A stretch of DNA of 64,000 nucleotides from Paralithodes platypus (taxonomy: Eukaryota > Arthropoda > Malacostraca > Decapoda > Lithodidae), in contig CM064512.1 in the NCBI GenBank assembly GCA_032716605.1, forward strand, positions 24,305,810-24,369,809. Direction: 5' to 3'. Below the pieces are notes generated by a model. That model made no database searches and had not been told where the DNA came from. It was given only the letters and a program-made list of their open reading frames with translations. The position numbers and the translations under genes were made by a program. Below, piece by piece: positions 12,787 to 23,843 of the stretch (its first letter is position 1; each line of letters begins with the position of its first letter).

Positions 12787-13714
12787 CTATAAATTTGAAA
12801 TGCATATCAACCCACTGATTAGATAATCAACTTGTACACCTGACTCTTGTATTCTGTCAACACCTCCCCCTCGGTAAAACGGGAAGTTGGCATATGTCAG
12901 AGATCATTATGCGAAGTTGAACCTGTCCATAGGAAGGCTACACCAAACTCCCACATAAAACGGTATGGTGTGAACAATAGTTGAAGTATTCGAGTACTAC
13001 AGGCACTGAAGGTCCATCTGCTTGTTATTTCCTAGAGTGTTTTCTTAAAGAGAATGGCAACATAGTAGGTCGCGAGAGTCTGAAACAATATGGCGCGATC
13101 GTCTAACACTAAGTCCGGGTTTGTGTCTACTGTTTCCTGGCCTATCGAGTATTAACATCATGCATGAGTTGGTTGACAGTACCTGTTGAGTTATCCATCT
13201 AGCTGTCTGATGCCATGTGCCGCAAGCAGCCTCCCAAAGACTGAATATTCAGGGTTCTTTTTTAGTTGGTGTGTGTGTGTGTGTGTTTTATATTATGTTA
13301 TATATGTATGTATATAATTTGTTGAGGCAAGCAACAATTATCCCCAAAAGTGCCATCTTCGTGGCATGACCTACTACAGATAGCACCCCTATCTCTTTCA
13401 AGTGCAAATATGAGGAACTACAGTCAGTGTTGGCGTGAACGCATCACCAGACACAGCTGGGAACAAGGATATTGTAACAGGGACAGTTTTCGAAGTTTCG
13501 TGTATACAAAGAACTGGTGTGGACGGGGTCTACGAGGGATATACAGTAGACTACACTCAACCAATATGTCTAACTGTTGTCATTTATCATACACCTTTCA
13601 TATAAAGAATAGTTTGGAGATTTTGTACAGCGAGACATCTACAGGTGGATCACAATATATCAGTGGGGACCTACACTAGTACGATAATATGTAGCTGCAC
13701 ACATTTTTCATTTA
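12787..13714. other. No gene recognised
   Basis: Mixed-composition DNA with a short (GT)n at 13269-13285. The 109-codon frame starting at 13350 has no recognisable domain and no supporting context, so I do not call it a gene. Confidence 0.4.
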
Positions 13715-13828
13715 TGATGATGGTCTCTCCGCATTAGATCCCAGGCTACTACTTGGTCCATAACAACTTAATCCCGATCAAATACAGCGTTGCAGAAAGA
13801 CCAATATAATTTATGATATATCAGATAT

Positions 13829-13891
<63 letters not shown>

Positions 13892-14053
13892 CAATAGCAG
13901 TGTTAATCTGCTGGTTAACACTGGTTATCATCTGGTTAATGATGATGGTCTCTCCGCATTAGATCCCAGGCTACTACTTGGTCCATAACAACTTAATCCC
14001 GATCAAATACAGCGTTGCAGAAAGACCAATATAATTTATGATATATCAGATAT

Positions 14054-14098
<45 letters not shown>

Positions 14099-14117
14099 CA
14101 ATAGCAGTGTTAATCAG
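13715..14117. repeat. Tandem duplication with expanded (GT)n
   Basis: The block starting GATGATGGTCTCTCCGCATT and running through CGATCAAATACAGCG...ATCAGTGTGTG...GAACAATAGCAGTGTTAATC is present twice (from about 13715 and about 13940). The copies are virtually identical outside the GT tract. The GT tract is about 59 bases in copy 1 and about 40 in copy 2. Confidence 0.9.
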
Positions 14118-14329
14118 TAAGTTGTTTCCCTAATATTTGATAATGTATATATAGATACATGTTTTCTATGTCAACTGTTTAGTTTTGTCTGCAATGTAGT
14201 GTGTAGTGTATTATCTCCGAGGACATACAGTATACCATGAGTATCAAGTCCTCATTGACACGATCTAGTATTATGTATATCGTGTGTTTCTGATATTCTT
14301 GTATTACTGTAAAACTTCATGTCAATAAA

Positions 14330-15040
14330 ATTATTTGAATTATTTAAATTTTAATTTGATTAAAGTTCTCACCTACCAAAACCACAGCATGAACAAGCTC
14401 AACTTCAGTGAGGCGTACCAGGTGTCCATTTACCTGAAGCTAGCACTCACAAACTATGCAAGAACTGTTTTAAGTAACTTCTGAGAGAGGTTTTGTCGTA
14501 GGGAACCACAGTCGATGAACAGAAGGACAAGGGATATGGCGAACAACAACATCTTTCTTTTATATTTTGGCCAGATGTATCGTCATTTTATAATGACATC
14601 ATCAGTGACATTTACAAAATCACAAAAAATACAATTAAAACTAAATTTTATTATGTGACCTAAGAAATCAGAGCAAAATGAAACACATAGAACAGCACAT
14701 AATTTGACAGAAAACAGGGAAAATATTGATAAATATAACATCTAGGTAATAATTTAGTCACCTAAGAAAAAGGCAAATACAAAATCAAATCCGAGTACAC
14801 TCGCGACCTAGAATATATTAAGAGGGACAGCAGACACAGTGTTGTTAAGGGACGGGTTTAGTTTGTGTATATAAAGAGACTCTAATATCATTAAGTCCGT
14901 ATTATTGCTATGGTCTAAAATATTAAAACTATTTGAGCCTACGCTTGTACCACAGATGTGTAAAGTGGTTGTTTTTTGTTTTATCATTTTGAAGTCGTTT
15001 TGTATAATCTTATATGAGTTAGAGTCATGGACAATCATTA
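14330..15040 (-). pseudogene. Penelope-like element, 3' end (GIY-YIG C-terminus)
   Basis: Minus-strand frame 15038-14808 includes DLMILESLYIHKLNPSLNNT and ends SAVPLNIF followed by a stop. 'RILESL.I....P.LN......PLNI' is the typical end of the GIY-YIG endonuclease domain of Penelope-like retroelements. Downstream, the 3' region contains the TGATGATGTCATT..AAATGACGATACATC inverted repeat often seen in such 3' ends. The RT domain is missing, so this is a 5'-truncated copy. Assignment is by motif recall. Confidence 0.65.
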
Positions 15041-15147
15041 CACTAGCATAAAGTTATATTCTATTAAATGAACCCTTACGACCGTCAACTGCACCTTTAT
15101 TAACACTGAGCATAATAACGCATTTCAACAATTTATTCTGACTATTA

Positions 15148-15325
15148 TTAGACATTTTTTTACAGCTTAGGAAGAACTTTTGGGATCTAAAGAGCTAATT
15201 GAGATAGTATTTGACCAATTTGATTCCTAAATAGCCTTCCTAAGTTGCATAAGATCGTTTAATTATAGCCCCAAAAAACTACTAAATGCGTCATTATCCA
15301 TTAACCCCTTCCGTCATTTATGACG
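15148..15325. mobile_element. piggyBac-like MITE fragment
   Basis: Ends CATTAACCCCTTCCGTCATTTATGACG, with internal GATCGTTTAATTATAG matching the family's 'AAATCGTCTAAATATAG' block. The left end is diverged. Confidence 0.5.
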
Positions 15326-15724
15326 CGATCGTGTCATATGAACTTAGTGAAATAGCTCAATAAAATGTTTATGATGCGAAATCGCATCATATTGAGCTCA
15401 GTAAGGTAGGTAAGTTAGATCATAATCTGTCGGTTGGTGGCAACCCCAAATTGCTCCGACTTCTAGACTTCTCCCGGTCCCTCAGTGTAAGAAAGAGTGT
15501 TGTGGGTGAAATACCGGACGCTACGCCAACCCGTAAGTAAGTTAATATAATATTTCGGACAAGGTTAAGAGTTAATGTTTATCTAAAACTGGCGGTGCAG
15601 CAGTTATTTTATATTTGGGCCCATGACTTTTGGAAATATTACCCGCACCTGTGGTAGGTGAGTAACGCAGCACTGTATGATGGCACTAGTGTAATATACA
15701 TTTACTTTGTTCATCTTAAAAGAC
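15326..15724. other. No gene recognised
   Basis: Includes two GCGATCGTGTCATATGA / GCGAAATCGCATCATATTGA blocks (15324-15400) that look like a diverged tandem or inverted duplication. No coding signal. Confidence 0.4.
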
Positions 15725-15925
15725 TTAACCCGTTCAGTAACAGTTCCATCTTTTTAACTGTATTATGGCTACTATTACATGATTATATTCAGTTTAAGAA
15801 GGGCCTCCAACAATTAACAGGCTTCGAACTATCACACCTTACCCATTTAACTACCACAGATCATTCTTAAACTGCACAAAATCATCTAAATATAGCTAGA
15901 ACAAAATTAATAAGAAGTCGTATAT
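15725..15925. mobile_element. piggyBac-like TTAA MITE
   Basis: TTAACCCGTTCAGTAACAGT at the left, then TTTAAGAAGGGCCTCCAACA, CTACCACAGATCATTC and AAAATCATCTAAATATAGCT. The right terminus is not clear. Confidence 0.6.
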
Positions 15926-16036
15926 GATTTATCTATTTGTATTGGATTTTCCGACTTCCTATTGAAAATTACGGTACTACTATTCTAGGTTCCATATTAA
16001 TATATATATTAGTATATATTAGTACTGTATATATTA

Positions 16037-16140
16037 CCCCCTGGGGGTAAGGGAATAGAATATGCCCCACGTGCCTTCTGCGTGTAGTAAGAGGCGACTA
16101 AAGAGGTTGGGTCGGTGGGCTTGCGACCCCCACCCGGAAA
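16037..16140 (+). promoter_or_regulatory. Structured 5' leader of RTE copy A
   Basis: Begins with the palindrome CCCCCTGGGGG and includes GTAGTAAGAGGCGAC (a GTCG-loop-CGAC hairpin in copy B) and GGGTCGGTGGGCTTGCGACCC, another hairpin. The same leader opens copy B at 19624. Such conserved structured leaders in RTE/R2-type LINEs are sometimes HDV-like ribozymes or internal promoters. I cannot show a double-pseudoknot here by eye. Confidence 0.45.
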
Positions 16141-16243
16141 AAATACCTAAGCAAAGAAAAACGAGCGAACAGCCTCGGATGCGGACGGAACCTATGTCGA
16201 TGAACCACGACCGACTAAGGACATTCCTTCGGACATTCTGAGA

Positions 16244-17120
16244 ATGGCTACATGGAATGTTAATGGCATGAATGATGGCACAAAAGAGAGAGAGGTTCTG
16301 GAAGTGCTAGTGAATGCCAGGCTGGATGTATGTGGAATGACAGATACCAAATGGAAAGGTTCAGATGTGAGGGAGTGGGAGTGTGGAATGGGTATGTGTG
16401 CTGGAGTGAGTGAAGGAACAGCGAGAGAAGGTGCGTGTTTGTTTGTAAGTAACAAATGGAAGGAATGTGTAAGAGAGTATGGGTCTGTGGGTTCAAGGAT
16501 TGTGTGGGTGAGAATGTAAGTAGGAATATAAACGTGGGTGATTGTGTGTGTGTATGCCCCGACAGAGGATGAACTTGAAAGAAAGAAAGAGGAGTTCTGG
16601 ATGAATGTGAAGGCGTGCCTGGAGAAAGTTTGACAAGAACGAAAGAATATTTCTGATTGGAGATATGAATGGTAAGGTGGGTGATAGGAAAGTTGAGGGA
16701 GTGGTGGGAGGGTGGGAGGTACCATCAGAGGTGAATGGGAATGGTAGTGCACTTGTGGACGTAAGTGTGGGGAGGAGGCTGTGGATAGCCAACACCTTCT
16801 TCCGACACAGAATGATCCACAGGTACACGTGGAAACGGGTGTGTACGATGGAGGATAAGACAGTGGTGGAACGAAAGTCATTGATTGATTATGTATGTGT
16901 GGATGAACGAATGAAGAAATCTGTGATGGATGCTAGGGTGTATAGGGGTAATGGAGGGGATCTGTCTGATCATTATGTAGTGGTAGCTAAGGTTAGGATA
17001 CAAAAGAAGTGGGTGAGGAGAGCTGGAGGGAGGCGAGAGGAGGATGGAATGGTGAGGAGGGTGGAGAGGTTGCAGGAGGAGGAAGTCAGGGAGGAGTACA
17101 GGAGAGCAGTGGAAAGATGA
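16244..17120 (+). pseudogene. APE endonuclease region of RTE copy A
   Basis: Starts at the ATG of MATWNVNGMNDGTKEREVLE, the first strand and N of an APE-like endonuclease. The reading continues, with frame changes near 16500-16560 and 16640, through DMNGKVGDRKVEG (phosphate-binding loop) and ...KSLIDYVCVDERM...SDHYVVVAKV. The SDHY motif, about 20 residues before the end of the domain, is the catalytic D/H pair of APE endonucleases and is intact here (16967). The acidic residue of 'METKW' is changed to D (MTDTKW), though that exact position in this family should be checked by alignment. Confidence 0.75.
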
Positions 17121-18003
17121 CTAGGTGGGTTCGACCTGGAAGTTATGGAGGAAGTGGAGGAGATGAGCAAGGTGTTTAAGGACGAGATCTGTGCAGCATG
17201 TGAGGAGCAGTGTGGAGTGAAGAGAAGAGGGAGGAGAGTGAAAGGTACAGCATGGTGGACAGAAGAGGTAAGAATAGCTGTGGAAGAAAAGAAGAAAGCA
17301 TATAGAGAGTGGTTGGGTAGTAGAGGAAATGAAGATTTCGAGAGACAGAAACGAGCGAGGTACTTGGAGATTAAGAGGGTGGTGAAGAGAGTAGTGAAGG
17401 AAAGTAAGAGAAGAGTAGATGAGGAATTTGGAAGGAATCTGAGTGTAAAATGGAGGGAGAGTAAGAAACTGTTCTGGAAAGAAGTCAAGAAAGTTAGGGA
17501 AGGTAGCAAGGGAAACACTAAGCGTGTAAAAGATAAGAATGGGAGAATGCTAGCCGAGAAGAGGAGAGAGTCGAAAGATGGAGGGAGTACTTCAATGAGT
17601 TGCTAAATGTAAGGAATGAAGAGCCAGCAAACATAGCTGGATATGGTATGGGAGGGAGAAGAAGAGAAGTAGTGGAGGAGGAGGTGGGGATCAGGAGGTC
17701 AGAAGTGTGGCAAGCCATCAAAAGAGTGAAGTTGGGGAAAGCACCAGGAACATATTGAGTGTGTGGGGGAATGTTGAGGTATGGTGGTGAGGTAGTGATC
17801 GAATGGGTATGGAAAATGTGCAAACTAGCATGGGAGAAGGGGAGTGCACCCGATGCCTGGAAGACTGGCAAAATAGTCCCCCTATATAAGGGCAAAGGGG
17901 AAAGAGGAGTGTGTGGTAACCACCGAGGAATATGTCTTCTAAGCGTTGTAGGGAAGGTATGCAGTTGGGTAGTGATTGAGAGAGTGAGAGTGAGAACGGA
18001 GAA

Positions 18004-19232
18004 ATGGATAGGCGACGAGCAGGGAGGCTTAGGAAGGGAAGAGGATGTGTAGATCAGATTTTTACCCTGAATTGTGTTGTGGAGAAATATCTGGAGAAGC
18101 AACAAAAGGTGTATCTTGCCTTTATGGACTTGGAGAAGGCCTATGACAGAGTGGATAGAGAAGGTTTGTGGAATGTACTTAGAATATACGGAGTAGATGG
18201 CAAGTTGCTGAAAGCAGTCAAGAGCATATATGATGGTGCAAAGGCAGCAGTACGTGTGGAGAGTGAGCAGAGCGAGTTCTTTGACCTGAATGTTGGGTTG
18301 AAACAGGGGTTTGTGATGTCCCCGTAGTTGTTTACTGTATATGTGGATGGAGTAATGAAAGAAATACTATCAAGAGCAGTGGATGTTGGTGTATCACTGA
18401 AAAGGGAGGGAATTGGATGGAAGCTACCTATACTGCTGTTTGGGGATGATACAGTTCTGATGAGTGATAATGAATGGGAGTTGCAGGGTCTGGTAAATGA
18501 GTTTGGAACAGTGTGCGAAAAACGGAATTTGAAGGTAAATGCGGGGAAGAGCAAGGTTATGGTCTTCGAAAGGGGTGAAGTCACAGAGTGTGAGGTGAAA
18601 CTGAACGGTCATGCTATGGATATAGTCAACTCTTTTAAGTATCTGGGCAGTGTGTTGATAAAGATGGGACTATGGATGAAGAAGTGCGGGAGAGGGTATA
18701 ACAGGGGAAGAGGGTTGTAGGAACGTTGAAAGCAGTAACAAGAAATAGGGTGGTCAGTATGGAAGTGAAGAAGTCCTTGCATGACAGTGTGGTAATCCCG
18801 ACACTGACTTACGGAAGCGAAGCATGGACGTTGATTGAGAGACTCAGACCAAATGTGAGAGCAGTGGAAATGAATTACTTAAGAAGTGCGTGCGGAGTTA
18901 CATGGAGGGATAGACAAACTAATGAGGAAGTAAGAAGGAGGTGTGGTGTGGAGGTAGATGTGCTGGAAAATGTGAAAAGGAATAACTTGAGATGGTTCGG
19001 CCATATGGAACGTATGGAAAGCGAGAGAATGACTAAGAGGGTGTATGAGAGCGAGGTGGAGGGTCAGAAAGGGAGAGGTAGACCGAAAGAGAGGTGGAAG
19101 GATGGAGTGAGGAAGTATATGAACGAAGGCAGTGCTGGTTGGGGGGAGGGGCGTCGACTGACTGGGGACAGAGGTGCATGGGGGTGGTTCGTTCGTGGCC
19201 ACCCCTTCGGGGATCACGGCGTCAGGCAATAG
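18004..19232 (+). pseudogene. RT and C-terminal region of RTE copy A
   Basis: Three adjoining frames: 18004-18327 (fingers/palm with DLEKAYDRVD), 18328-18720 (FGDD box, KRNLKVNAGKSKVM, FKYLGSV) and 18726-19232 (LTYGSEAWTL, RWFGHMERM, RGRPKERWKDG). The first and second are separated by a single TAG where copy C encodes W. The second and third are separated by a frameshift. Large minus-strand frames over this region are shadows of its purine-rich codon use. Confidence 0.8.
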
Positions 19233-19247
19233 ATAGATAGATAGATG

Positions 19248-19623
19248 ATATGGTCCTTTGCTCAGAGCACAGTTCATTTATCAAGGTACGGGTATACCAA
19301 TATTTAGCTTGATTATGGTGAACAGGTTATAGACAATACATTATATCTTCTTTGAAGGGAAACCACAATATCCAGTAACATCATATCCATCATATCAATC
19401 ATATACTGTTTACCATTAGACGTTTTTCTATAGCTTCTAATATATCTCAAGCACTCAAAGGGTTAAATACGATCTCAATGAATCCTCTGAATATCATAGG
19501 TCCTTTTTAAACTACATAAAATCGCCAAATTTTGGCCAGAATCAAAGGTAAACAGGCGTCAACGTGTTGAAGGGGTTAACCATTGCATCACAGGTCCCAC
19601 CGAATTCCTAACAATATTGTTCA
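19248..19623. mobile_element. Spacer with a TTAA MITE fragment (19405-19580)
   Basis: The stretch from ACCATTAGACGTTTTTC to GTGTTGAAGGGGTTAA, ending about 19580, matches the MITE family of 34.8 kb (AGGTCCTTTTTAAACTACATAAAATCG; GGCCAGAATC). The left end is missing. The rest of the interval shows nothing. Confidence 0.55.
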
Positions 19624-21630
19624 CCCCCTGGGGGTAAGAGATTAGAATATGCCCCATGTGCCTCCTGCGTGTCGTAAGAGGCGACTAAAGAGGTTGGGTC
19701 GGTGGGCTTGCGACCCCCACCCGTAAAAAATACTTAGACAACGAAAAACGAACGAACAGCCTCGGATGCGAACGGACCCTGTGTTGATAAACCCCGACCG
19801 ACAATGGACAATCTTATGGACAATCTTAGAATAGCAACATGGAATGTGAGAGGCGTGAATGATGTCACAAAAGAGAGAGAGGTCCTGGAAGTGTTAGTGC
19901 ATGCCAGGCTGGGTGTATGTGGTATGATGGAGACCAAATGGAGGGGTACAGATGTGAGAGAGTGGGAGTGTGGAATGAGTGTGTGTGCTGGAGTGAGTGA
20001 GGGAGCAGCGAGAGAAGGTGCGTGTTTGTTTGTAAGTAACAAATGGCAGGAGCGTGTAAGAGACTATGGGTCTGGGCTCAAGGATTGTGTGGGTGAGAAT
20101 GAAAGTAGGAATACAAGCGTGGGTGATTGTGTGTGTGTGTATTTTCCGACAGAGGATAAATTTGTAAGAGAGAAAGAGGAGTTCTGGGTGAATGTGGAGG
20201 CGTGCCTGGATAAGTTTGGCAAGAACGAAAGAATATTTCTGACTGGGGATATGAATGGGAAGGTAGGTGATAGGAAAGTTGATGGAGTGGTGGGAGGGTG
20301 AGGGATACCGTCAGAGGTGAATGGGAATGGTAGTGCACTTATGGACGTATGTGTGGGAAGGAGGCTGTGGATAGCCAATACCTTCTTCCGACACAGAATG
20401 ATACACAAGTACACATGGAATGTGGTGCGGAGGAAGAAGGATAAGGATAAGACAGTGGTGGAACGAAAGTCACTGATTGAGTATATATGTGTAGATGAAC
20501 GAATGAAGAAATCTGTGCTGGATGCTAGGGTGTATAGGGGAATTAGGGGGGTCTGTCTGATAATTATGTAGTAGAAGCTAAAATTAGGATACAAAAGAAG
20601 TGGGTGAGGAGAGCTGGAGGGAGGCGAGAGGAGGGTGGAATGGAGAGGAGGGTGGAGAGGCTACAGGAGGAGGAAATCAGGGAAGAGTACAGGAGAGCAG
20701 TAGAAAGACGACTAGGTGGGTTCGACCTGGAAGATATGGAGGAAGTGGATGAGATGAGTAAGGTGTTTAAGGAAGAGATCTGTGCAGCATGTGAGGAGGT
20801 GTGTGGAGTAAGGAGAAGAGGAGTGGAGTGAAACGTACAGCATGGTGGACAGAAGAGGTAAAAATAGCTGTGGAAGACAAGAAGAAAGCGTATAGAGAGT
20901 GGTTGGGTAGTAGAGGGAATGAAGAATTGAAGAGACAGAAATGAGTGAGGTATGTGGAGAGAAAGAGAGTAGTGAAGGAAAGTAAGAGAAGAGTAGATGA
21001 GGAATTTGGAACGAATCTGAGTGTAAAATGGAGGGAGTATAAGAAACTGTGCTGGAAAGAAGTCAAGAAAGTTAGGGAAGGTAGCAAGGGAAACAGTAAG
21101 GGTGTGAAAGTCAAGAATGGGAGAATGCTAGCCAAAAAGCACGAGAGAATCGAAAGATGGAGGGAGTACTTCAACGAGTTGCTAAATGTAAGGATTGAAG
21201 CGCCAGCAAACATAGTTGGATGGAGTATGGGAAGGAGACGAAGAGAAGTAGTGGAGGAGGAGGAGTTGGGGATCAGGAGGTCAGAAGTGTGGGAAGCCAT
21301 GAAAAGAGTGAAGTTGGGGAAAGCACCAGGAACATATGGAGTGTGTGGGGAAATGTTGAGGTATGGTGGTGAGATAGTGATCGAATGGGTATGAAAAATG
21401 TGCAAACTAGCATGGGAGAAGGGGAATGCACCTGATGACTGGAAAGCAGGAATAATAGTCTCCCAATATATGGGTAAAGGGGAAAGCGGAGTGTGTGGTA
21501 ACCACCGAGCAATATGTCTTCTAAGCGTAGTAGGGAAGATGTACAGTAGGGTAGTGATTGAGAGAGTGAGAGCGAGAACGGGGAAATGGATAGGTGACGA
21601 GCAGGGCGGTTTTAGGAAGGGAAGAGGATG
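19624..21630 (+). mobile_element. RTE-type LINE, copy B, 5' part
   Basis: Same leader as copy A, then an endonuclease frame 19804-20301 with IATWNVRGVNDVTKEREVLE, GMMETKW (the expected acidic residue is kept) and LTGDMNGKVGDRK. Further pieces at 20317-20571 and 20604-20831 precede linker and RT start (ICLLSVVGKMYSRVVIERVR, EQGGFRKGRG). The copy stops abruptly in the GRGCV motif at 21630, where the LTR of the Gmr1-type element begins. It resumes at 31058 after a repeated GATG. Confidence 0.9.
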
Positions 21631-23521
21631 TGTTACGTCCTGGGATATATAAACACTGGGCTCTTTCTATTGGACTAGGTATGCGGCAACAAGCAACAAC
21701 GGAAAACGCTAGATCCAACCCTTATCTATAAACCCAGGCAACAAACCACCATAAACCGTCAAGAGTCTTGCCTGGACAACGAGGTATCCTATGACTCGGT
21801 TACAGGGTGCATGTACTATAGACTGCTGATAGTCAAGCAGGCTATATAAAAGATCACACAATTAAGTTGACTTAAAGCTTCAAGGAAAAGATAGATAATG
21901 GAATTAAATTGCAGAAACAATTTAATAACAAACTAGAAGAAAGTACATTTAACGTTACATTAATTAATACAACTAATCACCCCTGCGTGAAAGAAGGTGA
22001 AAGCAAACAGTCCTCAAAACATCGTACAGGTACACAAGATGCGGGTTTCTAAACTGCATGCGGCTACTGTAGGATCTGATGCTTAGCAAAGAAAGTATGT
22101 TACGGATTTAGAGAACTCTTAACTCATAAGCAGGAATAAATACTAGTGATAGGACCTACAGTGGCATAGGTATAATTAAATAAAGGTAGCAACTCGCAAC
22201 ATAACCACATACAGGTGTGCTTCTCACTCTTAGTCAGGCAAGCCTGCTCGGACAGAGTCTCTAAGCCACACCCTGACTCACAATGCTCACAAAAACGGTA
22301 AACTGTGGCACAATAACAAGCATACAGAGATAATAAACCCCTAGCTGTTAATCTGCCAGGTGGCAGAGGTCTAGCCGGAAGGATATAGGCTTCGGATACC
22401 CGGGCTGAGCCACCTGCTCTAGCCTAGGGACGTTCTCAAGTCTGTGCGCCAAATTACTCTAATTGAAAGGGTGCTCTCTTGAGAGACTCAGATCGCAAGT
22501 ATCTGACTCTCTCCTGGCGACCCTAAAACAAAAGCAAGACGTGCTAGCGCAGTGCTGAGTGGACTAGGCAAGGGCCCTCACACAACACAACACTAGACAC
22601 ACAGGGACACAGGCAAGAAAATGCCCCCAGACTCCCACGGGTATCCTAGTAAAGTCGTGCGGGTCCACAGGACTCGCACCAGCAGACTTTACTTAAAGGA
22701 TCGCAAAAAGCCTCCCCTCCGATCTAGCCCCTGCTAACCTGACACAAGAACACACTAGCAAGCATGAAACTACCAAATATGAGACAACAAAAAAGCTTCC
22801 TAGGTCTCATTAACAATTACGTCCCTGCATAAGGCCCAAAATCCTATCTAGTTATCTGAGAGCTCGTCGTTAATACAATAATAGATATAAGGTCTATCAA
22901 GGTGATGGGATAATTAAATAGATTGGTGAAGTAGTGGAAGGAAGGTATACAAAGTAAGAGAGAGAGTTTCTAAGTGGGGTTGAGAGGGATAGATATCAAG
23001 GGGGTCCAAAGGGTACGACAGTGAGGTGAGCTCTGAGTCTTGAATCTGTCTGGACCCCACCCTAGGCATACAAAATACATCCCAGGCTTGGCAACACTCC
23101 ACACTGTTGGCTGGTCAAAATCCTCTACCCCGTGCGTGAGTCGAAACAAAGCCTAACGTTGCAATCAAATGCATATGGCAACGCTTCAGGCTCGTCCCAA
23201 GCTGGCAAGAGAAGCAACGTCCCAAGCCGGTCTCTCTCTCCCGCTCGTCTCCTCCCGCCCTCACTAGACTTACATCTTATAATTATATTATAATGAAATA
23301 ATCAACTATCGAGAATAAAATATACTAAGATGCGTTGGTTAAGAATAAGGGCAGCTTCAAGCTGTGAAACAACATAAGAATATCCCAGACATTAGTTACG
23401 TTATCGTAGGATATATACTAAGGAAAAGCCTGCCGACCGGCTGCCACCAGCCGGTTTCTAAACGGCTGGGCAGCCGACGCGCGCGCATGCCCGCACGTGG
23501 CTACTATGCAGAAGCGTCACA
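21631..23521 (-). repeat. 3' LTR of the Gmr1-type element
   Basis: 1891 bp. On the element strand it starts TGTGACGCTTCTGC and ends CGTAACA. It aligns end to end with the 5' LTR at 29163-31057. By eye the first 560 bp (plus-strand order) show about a dozen substitutions and one small indel, so roughly 2 percent divergence. A CG-rich block near 23440-23500 contains the inverted pair CCGGCTGCCACCAGCCGG. Confidence 0.95.
22920..22980. other. LTR-internal region, no gene
   Basis: The whole LTR lacks credible coding capacity. The 62-codon frame here is fortuitous. Confidence 0.6.
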
Positions 23522-23531
23522 CCTCCCCCAA
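23522..23531 (-). other. Polypurine tract of the Gmr1-type element
   Basis: On the element strand TTGGGGGAGG directly abuts the LTR start TGTGACGC. This is the expected primer for plus-strand DNA synthesis. Confidence 0.85.
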
Positions 23532-23843
23532 GATATAAGACCCTTGACTAAGTTCTTCATATCTAACAGAAAGCTTCTCATAGTACTACACACTGTTGCG
23601 ACACAAGGCACTATATATAAAAAAAATAAAGACTGTTGCGCTCCACCGAGCAAGTTCAACTAACATAGCGACAATAAGCGAAAACATTCAACTTAGATAC
23701 TGCTACAACATCTTATACAAAATTCTACACGTTATAAAAAAAAATAAAAAATTATAAGGTTTTTGCTTTTTTTTTTTTTTTTTCGGCTGAACTACAGTGA
23801 CAGCCTATTTTCCTCCACACTCAACCCTCAATCCTGTGGCAGT
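23532..23843 (-). other. 3' untranslated region of the Gmr1-type element
   Basis: About 310 bp between the pol stop and the polypurine tract. Contains a run of about 20 T (plus strand, 23768-23785) and (A)n tracts. No coding signal. Confidence 0.7.

Larger units (their letters stand above)
16037..19247 (+). mobile_element. RTE-type LINE, copy A (near full length, defective)
   Basis: Runs from a CCCCCTGGGGGTAAG leader to an (ATAG)n tail. The order is leader, APE-type endonuclease (ATWNVNGMN at 16247, then a KWKGSD stretch), linker, RT with AFMDLEKAYDRVDREG (18117) and ILLFGDDTVLM (18433), and a C-terminal RWFGHMERM...KGRGRPKERWKDG tail. APE plus RT with a short 3' end and a simple-repeat tail is typical of the RTE clade. 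It carries several frameshifts, a TAG in place of W after the SP motif (18325-18327), and an FGDD instead of FADD polymerase box, so it cannot be autonomous. Copy B (19.6 kb) covers the same span. Confidence 0.85.

Noticed and set aside
13350..13679. 109-codon plus-strand frame
   Set aside because: Starts at a fortuitous ATG, no domain, no consistent codon signal, no neighbour to support it.
16192..21512. Many long minus-strand frames rich in S, T, P, L and H
   Set aside because: They are antisense shadows of the purine-rich, stop-poor RTE LINE coding strand; they recur in each LINE copy and carry no domain.
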